Assembly (NCBI GenBank): GCA_030734395.1 | Contig: JAUZTG010000048.1 | Location: forward strand, 806,001 to 870,000 | Length of the DNA stretch: 64,000 nt | Reading direction: 5' to 3' | Origin: Sarocladium kiliense | Lineage: Eukaryota > Ascomycota > Sordariomycetes > Hypocreales > Sarocladiaceae | Shown here: in pieces, positions 20,865 through 31,958 of the stretch | Layout of the letters: every line of letters starts with the position of its first letter | Position numbering within the stretch: position 1 is the first letter of the stretch | Position numbers and translations under genes: made by a program | The notes under the pieces: model-generated | The model's input: the letters and a program-made list of their open reading frames with translations, nothing else | What the model was told of the DNA's origin: nothing | The model's database searches: none

Positions 20865-22154
20865 ATGCCAAACACGATCGTCGTTGTTGGGTAGGTGTGC
20901 CTCCAGCCCCAAGCTCGTCTAGAACCTCGCTGAATCGAATGGTCCAGCGCCGGAGTGAGCGGCCTCACTTCAGCCTTGCTCCTGGCAAAGAGCGAGAACA
21001 ATGTAGTCACGGTTGTTGCAAAGCACATGCCCGGCGATTATGATATCGAATACGCTTCGCCTTGGGCTGGAGCTGATGTGAGCCCGTGAGTCACCCCAGG
21101 CCCTGGGCGACGCAATCTGGCATTGACGTATGATTGGTAGCATGGCTACGGCAGAAGGTAGCAGATGGGAGCGCAGAACATGGCCAGAGCTGAAACGGTT
21201 GGCGAAGGATGTTCCTGAGGCTGGCATTCACTTCCAAAGTAGGTTCTGCAAGGGCATCGACTGATAAGCTTGGCGCAGTCCTCTGACTACGGAACAGAGA
21301 ATCAGGTGTACCGGAGGGAGAAGGATTTCCAGGGAAGAGAGGCCGAGTCGATGGACTCGCTATTCGATCCCGATCCATGGTTCAGGGATATGTTCGACGG
21401 ATTTCGCACCCTCGAGCAGCATGAACTCCCAGCAGGGCATGAAAGCGGCACCGAATTCGAAAGTGTGTGCCTCAACACCTCAATTTATCTACACTGGCTT
21501 CTAGGCCAATGCCTCAAGGCCGGCGTAGTTGTCAAGCGTGGCATCTTGAACCACCTACGCGAAGCCAAGTCCTGGAGCCACACGGGTCAGCCGGCAGACA
21601 TTATCATCAACGCCACCGCACTGGGATCTCTGAAGCTCGGAGGTGTTGAGGACCCGACATTAGCGCCAGCGAGGGGCCAGATCGTGCTGGTGCGGAACGA
21701 GTGCACACCTATGATGGCATCCTCGGGGACTGAAGATGGTCCAACTGAGCTAACGTACCTGATGCAACGAGCAGGTGGAGGAGGAACGATCCTCGGTGGC
21801 ACTTATGATATCGGAAATTGGGAGTCAGTCCCAGATCCTAATATTGCGGTCCGGATCATGAAGAGAGTGGTAGAGGCGCGGCCAGAGATTGTGGAGAAGG
21901 GCAAGGGCATCGAAGGGTTGAGCATCGTTAGACATGCCGTTGGTTTGCGACCATGGCGGAAGGACGGCGTCAGACTTGAGAGAGAGAAGCTGGATCAGGA
22001 TGGACTTGAGGTGATTCACAACTACGGTCATGCTGGATGGGGATATCAAGGATCCTACGGTTGCGCTGAGAGGGTGGTTGAGCTGGTAAATGAGATCCGT
22101 GCTGAGAGAGGGGAAGCATTGGATGACGAACCAAAGTTGTTCGAATGGGAATGA
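20865..22154 (+). CDS. D-amino-acid oxidase, 372 aa
   Basis: Model with four exons: 20865-20890, 20948-21085, 21141-21238, 21298-22154. FAD enzyme that oxidises D-amino acids to 2-oxo acids, ammonia and peroxide. The dinucleotide-binding motif GAGVSGL is completed by splicing tiny exon 1 (nine residues) to exon 2. Other family marks: YASPWAGAD, WPELKRLA, SVCLNTSIYLHWL, INATALGS, ARGQIVLVRN and the DAO signature VIHNYGHAGWGYQGSYGCA near residue 330. For the third intron the nearer CAG acceptor (21278) breaks the frame; the acceptor at 21297 restores it and yields HFQKNQVYRREKD, which fits the family. The C-terminus ends in LFEWE, not an SKL-type peroxisomal signal, which is unusual for this enzyme. 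GATA-type inverted sites upstream fit nitrogen regulation. Confidence 0.92.
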
Positions 22155-22371
22155 TAATATAAGGAGGTAAATATCCTGCAAATATACTCAAAGATGAAGG
22201 TCGTGAGTAGTGAAGCGCCTGGTCCATCGCTGAAAGTGACGCGACACTGAAGCTAATATGCAATTGGCGGGGCGATGATCGCGACCCCTACCTCCCAAGC
22301 TCCAAGCTACCAAAAACCTCCAGCTCACGCCTCCCATCATCACACTCTCCATCCCCGCCAACACCGCCGAA

Positions 22372-23818
22372 ATGCCCGAAAAGGAGCCTCAGGGTCTCGC
22401 GCGGGCCTACCGCCAGGTCCTCGACATCGCGAACGGACGTCACCCCCACTCCTACCTCATTCCCGTGGCTCTCTGGGTCTTCGATGCTATACTGTGCCAG
22501 CTGATCATCTGGAAGGTTCCTTGTGAGTTTCCTCATGCTGTAACATTGTCATTTTGCTCTTTTGATGGATGTTTACTGATATATATGCGCTATTCTACAG
22601 ACACCGAGATCGATTGGGTCGCTTATATGCAGCAGGTTGCGCAGTTCGTCTCCGGCGAAAGGGACTACATGAAGATGGAGGGCGATACGGGACCGCTGGT
22701 TTACCCTGCTGCGCATGTCTATACGTACACTGCGCTTTACCACCTTACGGACAAGGGACAGAACATCTATGTTGCGCAGCAGATCTTTGCGGGATTGTAC
22801 ATGGTCACGCTCGCGGTGGTCATGCTCTGCTACTGGCAAGCGAAGGTACGATTCCCTCCAGACAGCCCGTGCAGGGACTATCGAAGTTCATGAACTGATT
22901 TTGATTCAGGTGCCGCCCTATGTCTACCCCCTCCTCGTCCTCTCAAAGCGTCTTCACAGTATCTTCGTCCTCCGCTGTTTCAATGACTGCTTTGCCGCCC
23001 TATTCCTCTGGCTCGCCATCTTCTTCTTCCAATCTCGTCTCTGGACCCTAGGCGCCATTGTCTACAGCTGGGGTCTTGGTATCAAGATGTCTCTCCTCCT
23101 CACCTTGCCCTCCACCCTCATCATCCTCTTCCTTGGAAAGGGCATCTCACGTCTGCCGAACCTGGTGTGGCTGATGATCCAGGTCCAGCTGGCCATTGGC
23201 GTGATGTTCTTTGCGACAAACTGGAAAGGTTACTTCGGCAGGGCTTTCGAATTGTCGCGGCAGTTTAAGTTTGAGTGGACCGTGAATTGGCGGATGATGG
23301 GGGAGGAGACGTTCCTGAGCAGAGAGTTCTCGCTTGCGCTGTTGGGTATGCACGTCACAGTGCTGCTCATTTTCATCGTGGCGCGGTGGCTCCGTCCTGC
23401 TGAGAAGCCGTTGTTCAGTCTCATCCGCCCCATTCTCCAGCTCAAGTCGCCCTTCACGAACCTCGAGCAGCTGCATGTCGCTAGTCGTGTCACGCCTCGC
23501 TTCGTCATGACCACTATGCTGAGTGCCAATGTCATCGGTCTGCTGTTCGCCCGGTCGCTTCACTACCAGTTCTATGCGTATCTGGCATGGGCCACGCCGT
23601 ACTTATTGTGGTATGGTTCTCCGTCCCCAGTGCTCATTGTCCCAATCTGGCTGGCGCAGGAGTGGGCATGGAATGTGTTCCCCAGCACAGACGCCAGTTC
23701 GGCTATGGTTGTGAACGTTATGGCCATCACAGTTCTGATGGCGTATTTCGGTGACGGAAAGCGCAAGGATCCGGGCCGTGCCGATCTGGAAGCGAAGGTG
23801 AAGGCGAAGAGCAAGTGA
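22372..23818 (+). CDS. ALG3: Dol-P-Man:Man5GlcNAc2-PP-Dol alpha-1,3-mannosyltransferase, 434 aa
   Basis: Model: exons 22372-22522, 22601-22845, 22910-23818. ER-membrane enzyme adding the first lumenal mannose, from dolichol-phosphate mannose, to the lipid-linked oligosaccharide for N-glycosylation (GT58). The conserved first lumenal loop TEIDWVAYMQQV ... GDTGPLVYPAAHVY (created partly by splicing) is diagnostic, as are VPPYVYPLLVLSKRLHSI, LRCFNDCF, GLGIKMSLLL and the YQFYAYLAWATPYLLWY segment. About ten to twelve hydrophobic helices are visible. The tail is Lys-rich (AKVKAKSK), compatible with ER retention by a lysine motif. Length matches the family (430-450). Its stop lies only 6 bp from the stop of the convergent EIF1AD-like gene. 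Confidence 0.97.
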
Positions 23819-23824
23819 TGTGGA

Positions 23825-24305
23825 TCAAAAGCGATCTTGCGGTTCCTCATCTTCTGAGTCGCTTGGTGGCATCTTGCCGACGTTCGACTCGTCATCCGAG
23901 TCACTGTACGCCGATTGCTTCACAAATTCCTTGGGCCTAAGTGGATGGTTAGCATACAGGAGAAGCTCCCTCGTCGCTGGGGCATTGGACATACCAATAA
24001 GGTAGCTTGCGCCACAGCTTCTCATCTCTCACAATATTGACGATCTCGCCATCAACCCTCTTCTCTTCCGAGTCGGCTGGGTATCGCTCAGCGAGCACGA
24101 AACCGCCACGTCGCATGTAGACGGTGTTCCGGAAATGCTGCGCAAGCTCCAGCTGGACCCTACTATTGTTGGGCAGCTGGCAGGTGTAGACGTTGTTGCC
24201 CTCGGGTTTGATGACCCGGACTACAGACTGGCTGTCGGTGAGGGTCTGCGGCGGCTCGAGGGCCTCTTCGGCCTCGGCGACAATGGCGCGACGAGACTTG
24301 CCCAT
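23825..24305 (-). CDS. EIF1AD: EIF1AD-like S1/eIF1A-domain RNA-binding protein, 140 aa
   Basis: Model: exons 23995-24305 and 23825-23936 on the minus strand (58-nt intron). The product has a short basic start (MGKSRRAIV), then an eIF1A-type OB fold: VVRVIKPEGNNVYTCQLP, then VQLELAQHFRNTVYMRRGGFVL, then GEIVNIVRDEKLWRKLPYWP, followed by an acidic, Ser/Asp-rich tail (YSDSDDES ... PPSDSEDEEPQ). This arrangement is that of EIF1AD, a nuclear eIF1A-like protein, and not of eIF1A itself, which starts with an NKGKGGKN-type tail. Role in RNA metabolism is inferred from the family. The tail joins the fold across the intron at a conserved Trp. Convergent with ALG3. Confidence 0.9.
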
Positions 24306-25322
24306 CTTGGCTTTCGAGTCTTTTGATGTCTTGGATGATATGCCGTAAGTGAAAAGGAGCGTATGCGCCTGCGCTGGCTAATTCTGGCTGAGTCCGACTG
24401 CGGTTGTTGGTTGAGGTTGACGGAGGAAGGGGAAAAAAATTGGGAGGACCCTGGATGTTTATAGAGGGGTGACGCGGGGTCAAACTTCAAGGTCCAGCAA
24501 CTTACACAACACCAAGCAGAACCCAAATTCCTCGTTCCAGTAAGATGTCTCCCCAATCAAAAGAATATAGCATGTTAAGCGATTTGACTTTGTTCTTTAT
24601 TCATTAGACTGAACCGTGAGATCCATGAAGGCCTGTAACCGTTCAATCACAATACCTCCATTTCATCGTGCTACGAGGACAGCAAGGATCTACAAGCAAG
24701 CCATAGTTTCGAGGGTCAAATTCCACCAAATAAGCTTCAGACTTGCAGGCGTCCCGAGAAGATGTGCCTGACAATTGAACCTTGGGTGATTTCGCCGAAA
24801 TCGCAGCTTTCCTCCAACGTTATCCACATTTTGCCGAGCAATTCAGCCTCCCGCAGCTTACCGATCCCATCTCCCACTGTCACTGTCCTGGTTTTGCCGT
24901 GACGCATACCGTCACGTCGCTTGGAACCAGACATCGGTGAGCCTTTTTTTTGCTTTACTCTTCTGGGAACTTTGCTCCGGAGAAACCTGCGATAAAAAGG
25001 CTAGAAGCAGCAGGTGGGTGTACGTAGGAAAACGGTAAGTGCTGACAAGACGCATATAAATGCTACCCTCTGCCCTCCCCGGCAGATCGGTGTAAGCTGC
25101 TAGAGATCGATGTCGGAGACTTGTGAATGCTTCGCGACCCTACGTCACGGAACAGGTTGCGATCGTATAAGTGAGCTGCGACTTGACTTTTGTCCACCCT
25201 TGTCTTGACAATATTACCATTCATGCTAGCAGCTACTCTTTGGCTAACCTGTCTCCAATTCGTTCTAACTTTCGACCTGTCAAAAGTATCATTTGCGGGT
25301 ATTCATTCTCGCGAACATCACC
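24306..25322. other. Divergent intergenic region, EIF1AD-like / MFS transporter
   Basis: 1.0 kb. A 65-codon frame on the minus strand (24737-24934) starts with a basic MSGSKRRDGMRHGK stretch; I cannot assign it and the evidence for a gene is weak. A T-run lies near 24,945. Otherwise nothing identifiable. Confidence 0.4.
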
Positions 25323-26866
25323 ATGGACCCGGTCATGCTACGCGGCCTCGTGGAGGTCCAGCCGAAGAACTCATCAGATCCGAGTGCCAGTGGCGATCTC
25401 ATCGCTCTCCAGCAGCCGAGCCGGGCATACCATTCCTCAAGGCACCTCAATCCCCCAGAAAGATTATCAGCAGAATACGGAGTCTCTTTTGCTCCTGGCC
25501 TTTCACCCTCAGCTTCAAGGTCCAAGGGAGATGACCTGGAGATGAGTCCTCCGTTGAGCCCTGCCGAACCTCCATCGCCCGGGGATGTAGCAGAGGTCCA
25601 ACCCAGCGTATGGGAGCCATACATGAACCGATACAGGCTCGTTGGTTTGTGTACTGCCAGTCTTGGAAACGCATTGTTCGATGGCGCAGCTGGTGCTTTG
25701 ATCCCTTACATGGAGAAGTAAGTCTCATCCCAAAACTTTCATCATTGATCTTCTGAACTGACACCCAATACAGACACTACAACATCGGCTTCGCCATCGT
25801 CTCCCTCATTTTCGTCGGCCAAGCTATCGGTTTCATCACCTCTGCCTTCTTTCTCGATTCCCTCCGCGCGCTCCTCGGCCGCGCCAAACTCCTCGCCCTA
25901 GGCCAAACCCTCCTCATCATCGCGTGCACTCCCCTTATAGCCCTCGCACCCTTCCCTGTCATCGTCGCCTCCTTCCTCCTAGTCGGCTTCGGAATCGCGA
26001 TCAACGTCGCCATGGGGAACATCTTCTGCGGTGGCCTCCAAAATGGAACCTTGATGCTGGGTTTCTTGCATGGGTTCTATGGCGTTGGGGGTACGACTGG
26101 TCCGTTGATTGCTACCGCGATGGTGACCGTGGGAGGAGTGGCTTGGGGGAGGTATTATGCGGTCATCCTGGGGGTATTTGTGGTCACACTGGGGTTGGCG
26201 GTTTGGTCGTTTTGGAGGTTTGAGGATGAGCAGACGCCTGAGGCTAGAGCGAAGGAGATGCCGGCTGACCAGAGGACGGCTTTGAAGGGCATGTTCTCGG
26301 CTCTGAAGCTTAAAGTCGTTACCCTCGGAGCGCTTTTCATCTTTGCGTATCAAGGCGCTGAAGTGTCCATCTCAGGCTGGGTGATTTCCTTCCTGATCCA
26401 CGCTCGTGGAGGTGACCCTTCATCCGTCGGTTATGTCACCTCCGGATTCTGGGCAGGCATTACTCTAGGTCGCTTTGTTCTCTCGCACCCTGCACAAAAG
26501 GTCGGTGAGAAACGATTCGTATACGCCGTGACGATCGCAGCTATCGGGTTGCAACTCCTTGTTTGGTGGGTGCCGAACATTGTGGGCAACGCCGTAGCTG
26601 TTTCGATCGTTGGACTGGCTCTTGGACCGATTTACCCTTGCTCCGTGAGCGTCATCATGAGAAATCTTCCGAGTCGAGACACGCTCAGTGGCATGGGGAC
26701 GATCTCAGCGTTTGGGAGCATGGGCGGTGCTGTGGCACCGTTCTTGACTGGTCTGCTGGCGCAGGCTGTTGGGACTTGGGTTCTCCATCCCATCGTCATT
26801 GGACTCTTTGTGGTGATGTTAATCTGCTGGTGCTGCATTCCAAAAGAGGACAAGAAGGAGGAGTAG
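25323..26866 (+). CDS. MFS transporter (Bsc6/fungal FucP-like group), 495 aa
   Basis: Model: exons 25323-25717 and 25774-26866 (56-nt intron). The first about 100 residues are a hydrophilic, Pro/Ser-rich cytosolic tail. Then about twelve hydrophobic helices follow: LVGLCTASLGNALFDGAAGALIP (helix 1 region), GFAIVSLIFVGQAIGF, LLVGFGIAINVAMGN and GFLHGFYGVGGTTGPLIATA, the last being a motif typical of this subgroup. A charged central loop (FEDEQTPEARAKEMPADQR) splits the two halves. The second half has AYQGAEVSISGWVISFLIHARGG-type and GFWAGITLGRF signatures. It lacks the sugar-porter PESPR and ETKG motifs. Substrate unknown. Upstream ATGs are absent in this frame, and the chosen ATG is in good context (CACCATGG). 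Confidence 0.9.
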
Positions 26867-27062
26867 ATGAGAAGGTCCTGCTGGTTTCCTAATGGAGAAG
26901 TCTATAATTCTTAATATTTCTATGTAGCCTAATTTCCGGCATGTATCCAAATTGCACTGAGCCTGTATATCTCTATGTCTATTGGTTGAGCATAGACGTG
27001 TGATGCAGAAAGTGTGCCTGGGTTCGTCGTCTTCGTCCATTCGTTTCCGCTCCCCACGTCGC

Positions 27063-27924
27063 TTAGATACGCCCCCTTGCGGCCTCCTTAACTGTGATCT
27101 TTCCCTCAGCGATATCCTTGCAGGCCTGTGTGATGCTGGTCCAGTCGCGGAAGGTCACAAATGGGACCTTCTCGTTCTCGCACCAGGTAACAAGATCTGT
27201 AATTTGTCAATGTGATGAGCTCAATGAAGCTTTTCGGGGAGAGATGCTTACCCTTATCGGCCTTGGCGAAGAGAAGGTCAGTCTCCTTGGCAGCCGAGAG
27301 GTCTGAGACACCATCACCAGCGTAGAAGAGAGTCGGGCGGTTGGGCAGGGAAGAGTACTTCCTGATCTCAATAGACTTGTCATGTCCGTGAATGCTGTGA
27401 AGTATTAGAAACAGACAATTGTATATGGCTCTTTTCACAAACCTGTCATCATGGAACTTGATGTTCCAGCCACCCTTGGTGTTGATGTCCTTGCCGTCTC
27501 TTGACTGGACGTCATTGCTGACAATCTGAATGTCCCAGCCTGGCTCCAGGAGATTGTCAAGCAGCGCCTTGATCACAGGCTGCATGCCACCACTCAGAAT
27601 CACAATCGGGACGTTGTTCGCCTTAGCCCAAGCGCAGAATTCCTTGAAGCCCGGGTCCAGCACGATGTTCTTGAGGAGGATGTCAATACACTCGTTGAAA
27701 GGGGTCGTGATGCTGTCCATCATGCCCTGGAAGGAGTCACGGAAGTTGAGACGCCCAAAAAGCACATCATGGTTGCCCTGCACGCGCTTCTCACGGCCGT
27801 AACCCAGGTTATCGGTCATGTAGTCGTTTGAGTCGGCAGTAGTGATGGTGCCGTCGAAGTCAGTGAAGAAGATGAACTTGGGGTTGGTGGCCATGGCCGG
27901 GGTTTCGGGGTTGAGCGAGCCCAT
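27063..27924 (-). CDS. HAD-superfamily phosphatase (phosphoserine-phosphatase-like), 252 aa
   Basis: Model: exons 27443-27924, 27252-27394 and 27063-27196 on the minus strand. The nucleophile motif is FFTDFDGTITTADSND near residue 20 (DxDGT), motif II is VILSGGMQPV near 112, and the metal-binding GDGVSDLSAA is near 188, so the catalytic set is complete. The cap region and the C-terminal WCENEKVPFVTFRDW match small fungal HAD phosphatases of the yeast YNL010W type (related to phosphoserine and MtnX/PHOSPHO phosphatases). The physiological substrate is probably a small phosphorylated metabolite. Two in-frame Met codons lie at the start (residues 1 and 11); either may initiate. The terminal exon was found from the phase-1 junction GATAAG-G and gives a clean stop at 27063. 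Confidence 0.92.
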
Positions 27925-28591
27925 TTTGGCAGTATGTGTATGAATGAGACGCCGTTAAAGAGTTTCGAGGGGTTATAAAGTTGGGTGAGAGATTTGACGA
28001 AGAAGTTGAAAGCGAAGATGAGGCCTAATCTGAGAGAGGTTGTTGGTACCGCCTGAAGAATCTTATCGCGCATGCCACAGTCGCTAATGGAGGGGCAGCT
28101 GCGGGATGGAGGGGCACTTAGCGGTGTTAGTGGCATTGGCAACGCTGTCGACGGGAATTGGGCAGCGAATTCAGGCCAAGGTTTTGACATAAAGATGCTT
28201 GAATTTCAAGCACGGTCAATACACCGGACTCACTTGATTCGACAATGTTGCCGGAGATCATTTTCAACGTTCCGAACTCTACACGTCCCCTGAGGCACAT
28301 AGGCTCCGGATCTCAAGATTTTGAAAGCCCTGCCTGCCGGTGACGTAGATTAGCGTCTGCAAGCCCCCTGGACCCGCGGCGCCACACCCCCCGACCCCGG
28401 GTCAACGGCCAGTACCAGGTGTCAGGGGCAGCCGAGCCGAAGCGGAAGGCGGTCAATAGTTCGGGTACCGGTGGCAGAATCTCGAGCTCCGGCTCAAGTC
28501 CAGAACTCCAGCCGAGGCGACGATAGCGACTTCAATATCATCGCGTCTCACGCCCGTCACAGCGCCAGGCTCACCATTGTCCGCTGTCGAG
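27925..28591. other. Divergent promoter region, HAD phosphatase / SHE9
   Basis: 667 bp, GC-rich around 28,360-28,460. No gene or clear motif seen. Confidence 0.5.
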
Positions 28592-29776
28592 ATGCAGGCA
28601 CTTGTCCGGCCGGCAGCTCGCTTGGCTTGGCAAGGTCCAAGAGCATCAGCACTAGGCCTGAGATTGCCAGCTGGAAAAAGCTGGCAGCTCTCACAGCAAG
28701 ACCAATCATGTGTCCATTATAGGACGAGGACGCTCAAATCTTCCCAATTGCGACTCTACTCTACTGAGCGAACGATCAAGGAGGGAGAGGATACTGCCAA
28801 AACATTTGAACAGCCCACCACGCCGAACCCTTCACAAGATGCCACCTCCGAGCTCCCATCAACCCATGAAAGCCGCCGCAGCGACATCCACCAACGCTTC
28901 AGCCATATCATGGACACCCTGCAATCCCGAGCTCTTACCGCCTCTCAGACTCTCAACGACGTGACCGGCTACTCCGGCATTGAAGCCATCAAAGCCGAAA
29001 ACACAAAGCTCGAGTCTGCCCTTGCTGAAGCCCACGAACGTCTCCGCGCCGCTCGCGCAGCCTACAAATCCTCCAACACCAAACGTGCAGCTACCCAGCG
29101 CGAGGTCACGACTCTCCTCGCAAGGAAGGACGGCTGGACGCCGACTGATTTGGAGAGGTTCACGGAGCTCTATAGAACGGATCATGTGCTCGAAGGGGAG
29201 GTTGTGGCGGCGCAGGAAAGGCTGACGGAAGCTGAAGCGGAAGAGCAGAGCTTAGGACAAAGGTTGAATGCGGGGATTTTAAAGAGATATCATGAGGAGC
29301 AAATTTGGAGTGATAGGATCAGGAGGGCGAGTACGTGGGGAACTTGGGGTCTGATGGGTATGAACTTCTTGTTGTTCTTGGTGCTGCAATTTGTTGCTGA
29401 GCCATGGCGGCGGAGGAGGTTGGTCAAGGGCGTGGTGGAGGAGGAAAAGCAGGTGTTGGAGGAGGTGAGGGCCGAGCTGGAAGGTGTCAAGTCTGCTCTA
29501 GCAAGACGAGAGGAGGCGTTGATGCCAGTGCAGATCCCCCTGGAACCAAGCTCCTCGGTAGAGGAGGCTCCAGCGGTTGTTGAGGTGCACCCTCCACCAT
29601 TGTCCTGGGCTGAGCTCCTCTCTGACCCTTCAAGATGGAGGACGTTCGCTGTAGACCTTGCGAGCCAGAGGAAGGTCGAGTTGACGATGAGAGAGGCGTC
29701 GATCCTGGCTCTGGAAGGAGTGGTAGCTGGAGCAGCAGTGGCCGGCACAGTGGCATTACTGGTCGTGAGGGGATGA
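28592..29776 (+). CDS. SHE9: She9/Mdm33 family mitochondrial inner-membrane protein, 394 aa
   Basis: Intronless. The N-terminus is an Arg/Ala/Leu-rich presequence without acidic residues for about 60 residues (ends near YRTRTLKSSQLRLYS). A matrix coiled coil follows: FSHIMDTLQSRALTASQTLNDVTGYS, a family hallmark near residue 110, then a long helical region with KDGWTPTDLERFTELYRTDH near 190. A transmembrane helix follows at about 255-275 (STWGTWGLMGMNFLLFLVLQF), then WRRRRLVKGV, and a second hydrophobic segment closes the protein (ALEGVVAGAAVAGTVALLV). Two membrane spans match Mdm33, which shapes inner-membrane and affects mitochondrial morphology by homotypic interaction. The ATG at 28592 gives the presequence directly. 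Divergent from the HAD phosphatase. Confidence 0.93.
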   Translation: MQALVRPAARLAWQGPRASALGLRLPAGKSWQLSQQDQSCVHYRTRTLKSSQLRLYSTERTIKEGEDTAKTFEQPTTPNPSQDATSELPSTHESRRSDIHQRFSHIMDTLQSRALTASQTLNDVTGYSGIEAIKAENTKLESALAEAHERLRAARAAYKSSNTKRAATQREVTTLLARKDGWTPTDLERFTELYRTDHVLEGEVVAAQERLTEAEAEEQSLGQRLNAGILKRYHEEQIWSDRIRRASTWGTWGLMGMNFLLFLVLQFVAEPWRRRRLVKGVVEEEKQVLEEVRAELEGVKSALARREEALMPVQIPLEPSSSVEEAPAVVEVHPPPLSWAELLSDPSRWRTFAVDLASQRKVELTMREASILALEGVVAGAAVAGTVALLVVRG

Positions 29777-31958
29777 AAGGCCACATGTCCATGCTTGATA
29801 CCGGTGCGTGTATAGACTGTAGATTAGCTCCCTCTTGATGACTCTGTACGCTCTGATACCATGTACAATATCCCAGGTTATTATCCCAAGATCCAAATAT
29901 CGTGTTTTCGATCCCACCAATATCGAAATTTTGCTTTAAGACATTGGCTGATCATTGCCATGCTTTCACCTTACTTTCGCGATCTGGGCCGGAATCTACA
30001 CCCGGATGTTTTGAGCCGAAGAGCGGGACAAGCCACTCCCAGCGGGAGGTGTGTTCCAGACCCTATATGGAGAGGTCCTTCCTTAAGCTCGTTACTGTTA
30101 TGGTGGTTGGACGGGTAAAAGTCTATTTGCAAAGTAGAGAAAGTGGCTACGCAGGGTGGTGTGAATACGCGTGTTTGTGTGGCATGGCAACAGGGCTTGC
30201 TGCAGTCGGTTGTGATGTTGTGCATGAGTTCGGGTGTTACGGGATGAGCGGTGATAAAGTTTGAATGTTGAGAGACATGAGAGGTCATGAAGAACCTCTT
30301 CATCATTCTATCTAAATAAAGCTCGGAGAGCTGTTCTGATAATGACGGTGCGTACTACAGAGCTGGCATCACTGGTCCTGTGTTATTGCTTTATACAGGG
30401 TAAGGAGAATAAGGGCAGGACCAGGGATGAGATCTTTGGGCCTGTGATAAAGCTCTCGGGGAAAATCGTAAAAATATGCAGCAAGTCCAATTGAGCCGTG
30501 GGTAGGTGTGTTCAGCTCGCAGTGTGTTCAAAAGAATTAAGTCACCATGCTGCAATGTGGTTTATGCCGTACAAGACGCCTTACTTTGGCATAGGTTGTT
30601 GTGGTACCTCATCCCAAGCACAACCCCTCCCCCACCAGTGCAGCGGCGTCGACCCCACCTCACAGCTGGAACAGGGGAGAGCAATGCAGTAAACGCCCAC
30701 CAACCTAGCAGATAGGGCCTTGGGCGGGCAACAGGCAGCACCCCACTACCCCCTCTTTCGTTGATTTGAGCCACTAAAATCAAGAACCGGAAACAATGCC
30801 AGGCTGATTGATACAGCCAGTGCCTGAGTACCTGAAGATATCGATTTGTGCTGTGCTGTGCTTTGCCTTGCCTTGCTCTGACGACATTCCTGCTTCTCAC
30901 CACTCTCACCACCTTCTGAGCCCTGTCTGGCCGCCTTCACTTCTCCTTCCAAGCTTGCTCGGCTATCCTCTTGATTTGGGCTGTGACTACCCTCAGAACT
31001 TTCGGTAAGCCTCATTTCCTGTTTCTCTTTCTGTTGCTCCTCTCAACGCCTTCGTCACCTCCTTGGACACGCACCGTCACGCTCGTCATCCACAAAGCAG
31101 GCAGCCACCTCCTCAGAGCAGCATCTCGACAGACAAGGCAAGGCAAGGCTTTCCCTCGGGCAGACACACACACAAAATCACAAATACCAGGCAGCTTAAG
31201 CTCAAGCTCTCGTCTGCTCCTGACCAACCCGACCCAGCTCATTGCCCAAGCTCGGCCCTTTCTCCGCCCCTCCTCCTCCTCCAATCCCGGATCCAGGCCA
31301 GTCCAAAGCAAGCCGATCCCATCTCTCGCTCAATCTCCACCTCCACTGCGCTCTCTGTGTCCCTCTTACCCCCTCTAGCGACCGTCCCAGCCCAGCAAAA
31401 CATCATCGTCGCACAACACCATCCGCCTACGACACGCGGCACTTCTCCCATCCTCTCACCCTGCTACTCACTACCTTACCTCACCTCTCACACCCCGAAA
31501 GCGCCCGCCTTTGTCCACCAGGCGCGACTTTAAACCCTCATCTGCATTCCTCTTCAGCATTTTGCCATTTTCTTGATTATTATCATATCACTCATACTTC
31601 TCTCCATCCAGTCTTTTCCACTGTCCCGGTCTTTCTAAAGGTGAGTGTCCTTGTTTTTGCCTCGCCCTCTCACCTCACCTCACCCACCTTTCGTGCCCCG
31701 CTGACCCGGCACTTCTCGTCCCACGTCACAGCCAGCCCAGACGACCTCATCTTGTCCTGCCACCTTTACGCACGCAACCCAAATACGCACGCGACGTTTT
31801 GCTACACCTCGTCGACACAACATCGAAACAGCTGCCTCCTCTCCAGGAGCGACAACAGCTCTTGCGAGCGACTTCCATCCAGGTTTTCGACATTGCTCCT
31901 CTGCCTCGGTCCCTTTGCGACCCCGATATCAGAGGCCTAGTCCTCCCCCACCGCCAAC
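29777..31958. other. Intergenic region and long pyrimidine-rich leader of PKC1
   Basis: 2.2 kb. The left 1 kb shows nothing identifiable. From about 31,000 to 31,950 the + strand is strongly C/T-rich, so this is probably the core promoter and a long 5' untranslated region of the protein kinase C gene. Open frames run through it only because stop codons are scarce in C-rich sequence. Confidence 0.5.
31641..31731 (+). other. Candidate 5'-untranslated-region intron of PKC1
   Basis: Donor AAG|GTGAGT at 31641, branch-like CTGAC at 31701-31705 and acceptor CACAG at 31731 form a complete 91-nt intron-like unit in the leader, about 230 bp before the ATG. Inferred from splice consensus only. Confidence 0.4.

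Noticed and set aside
21239..21278. Shorter third intron of D-amino-acid oxidase ending at CAG 21278
   Set aside because: 40 nt and out of frame; the acceptor at 21297 gives a 59-nt intron and family-like sequence.
31242..31940. 232-codon frame just upstream of PKC1
   Set aside because: Composition is Ser/Pro/His/Leu from C/T-rich leader DNA with few stops; no conserved motif.
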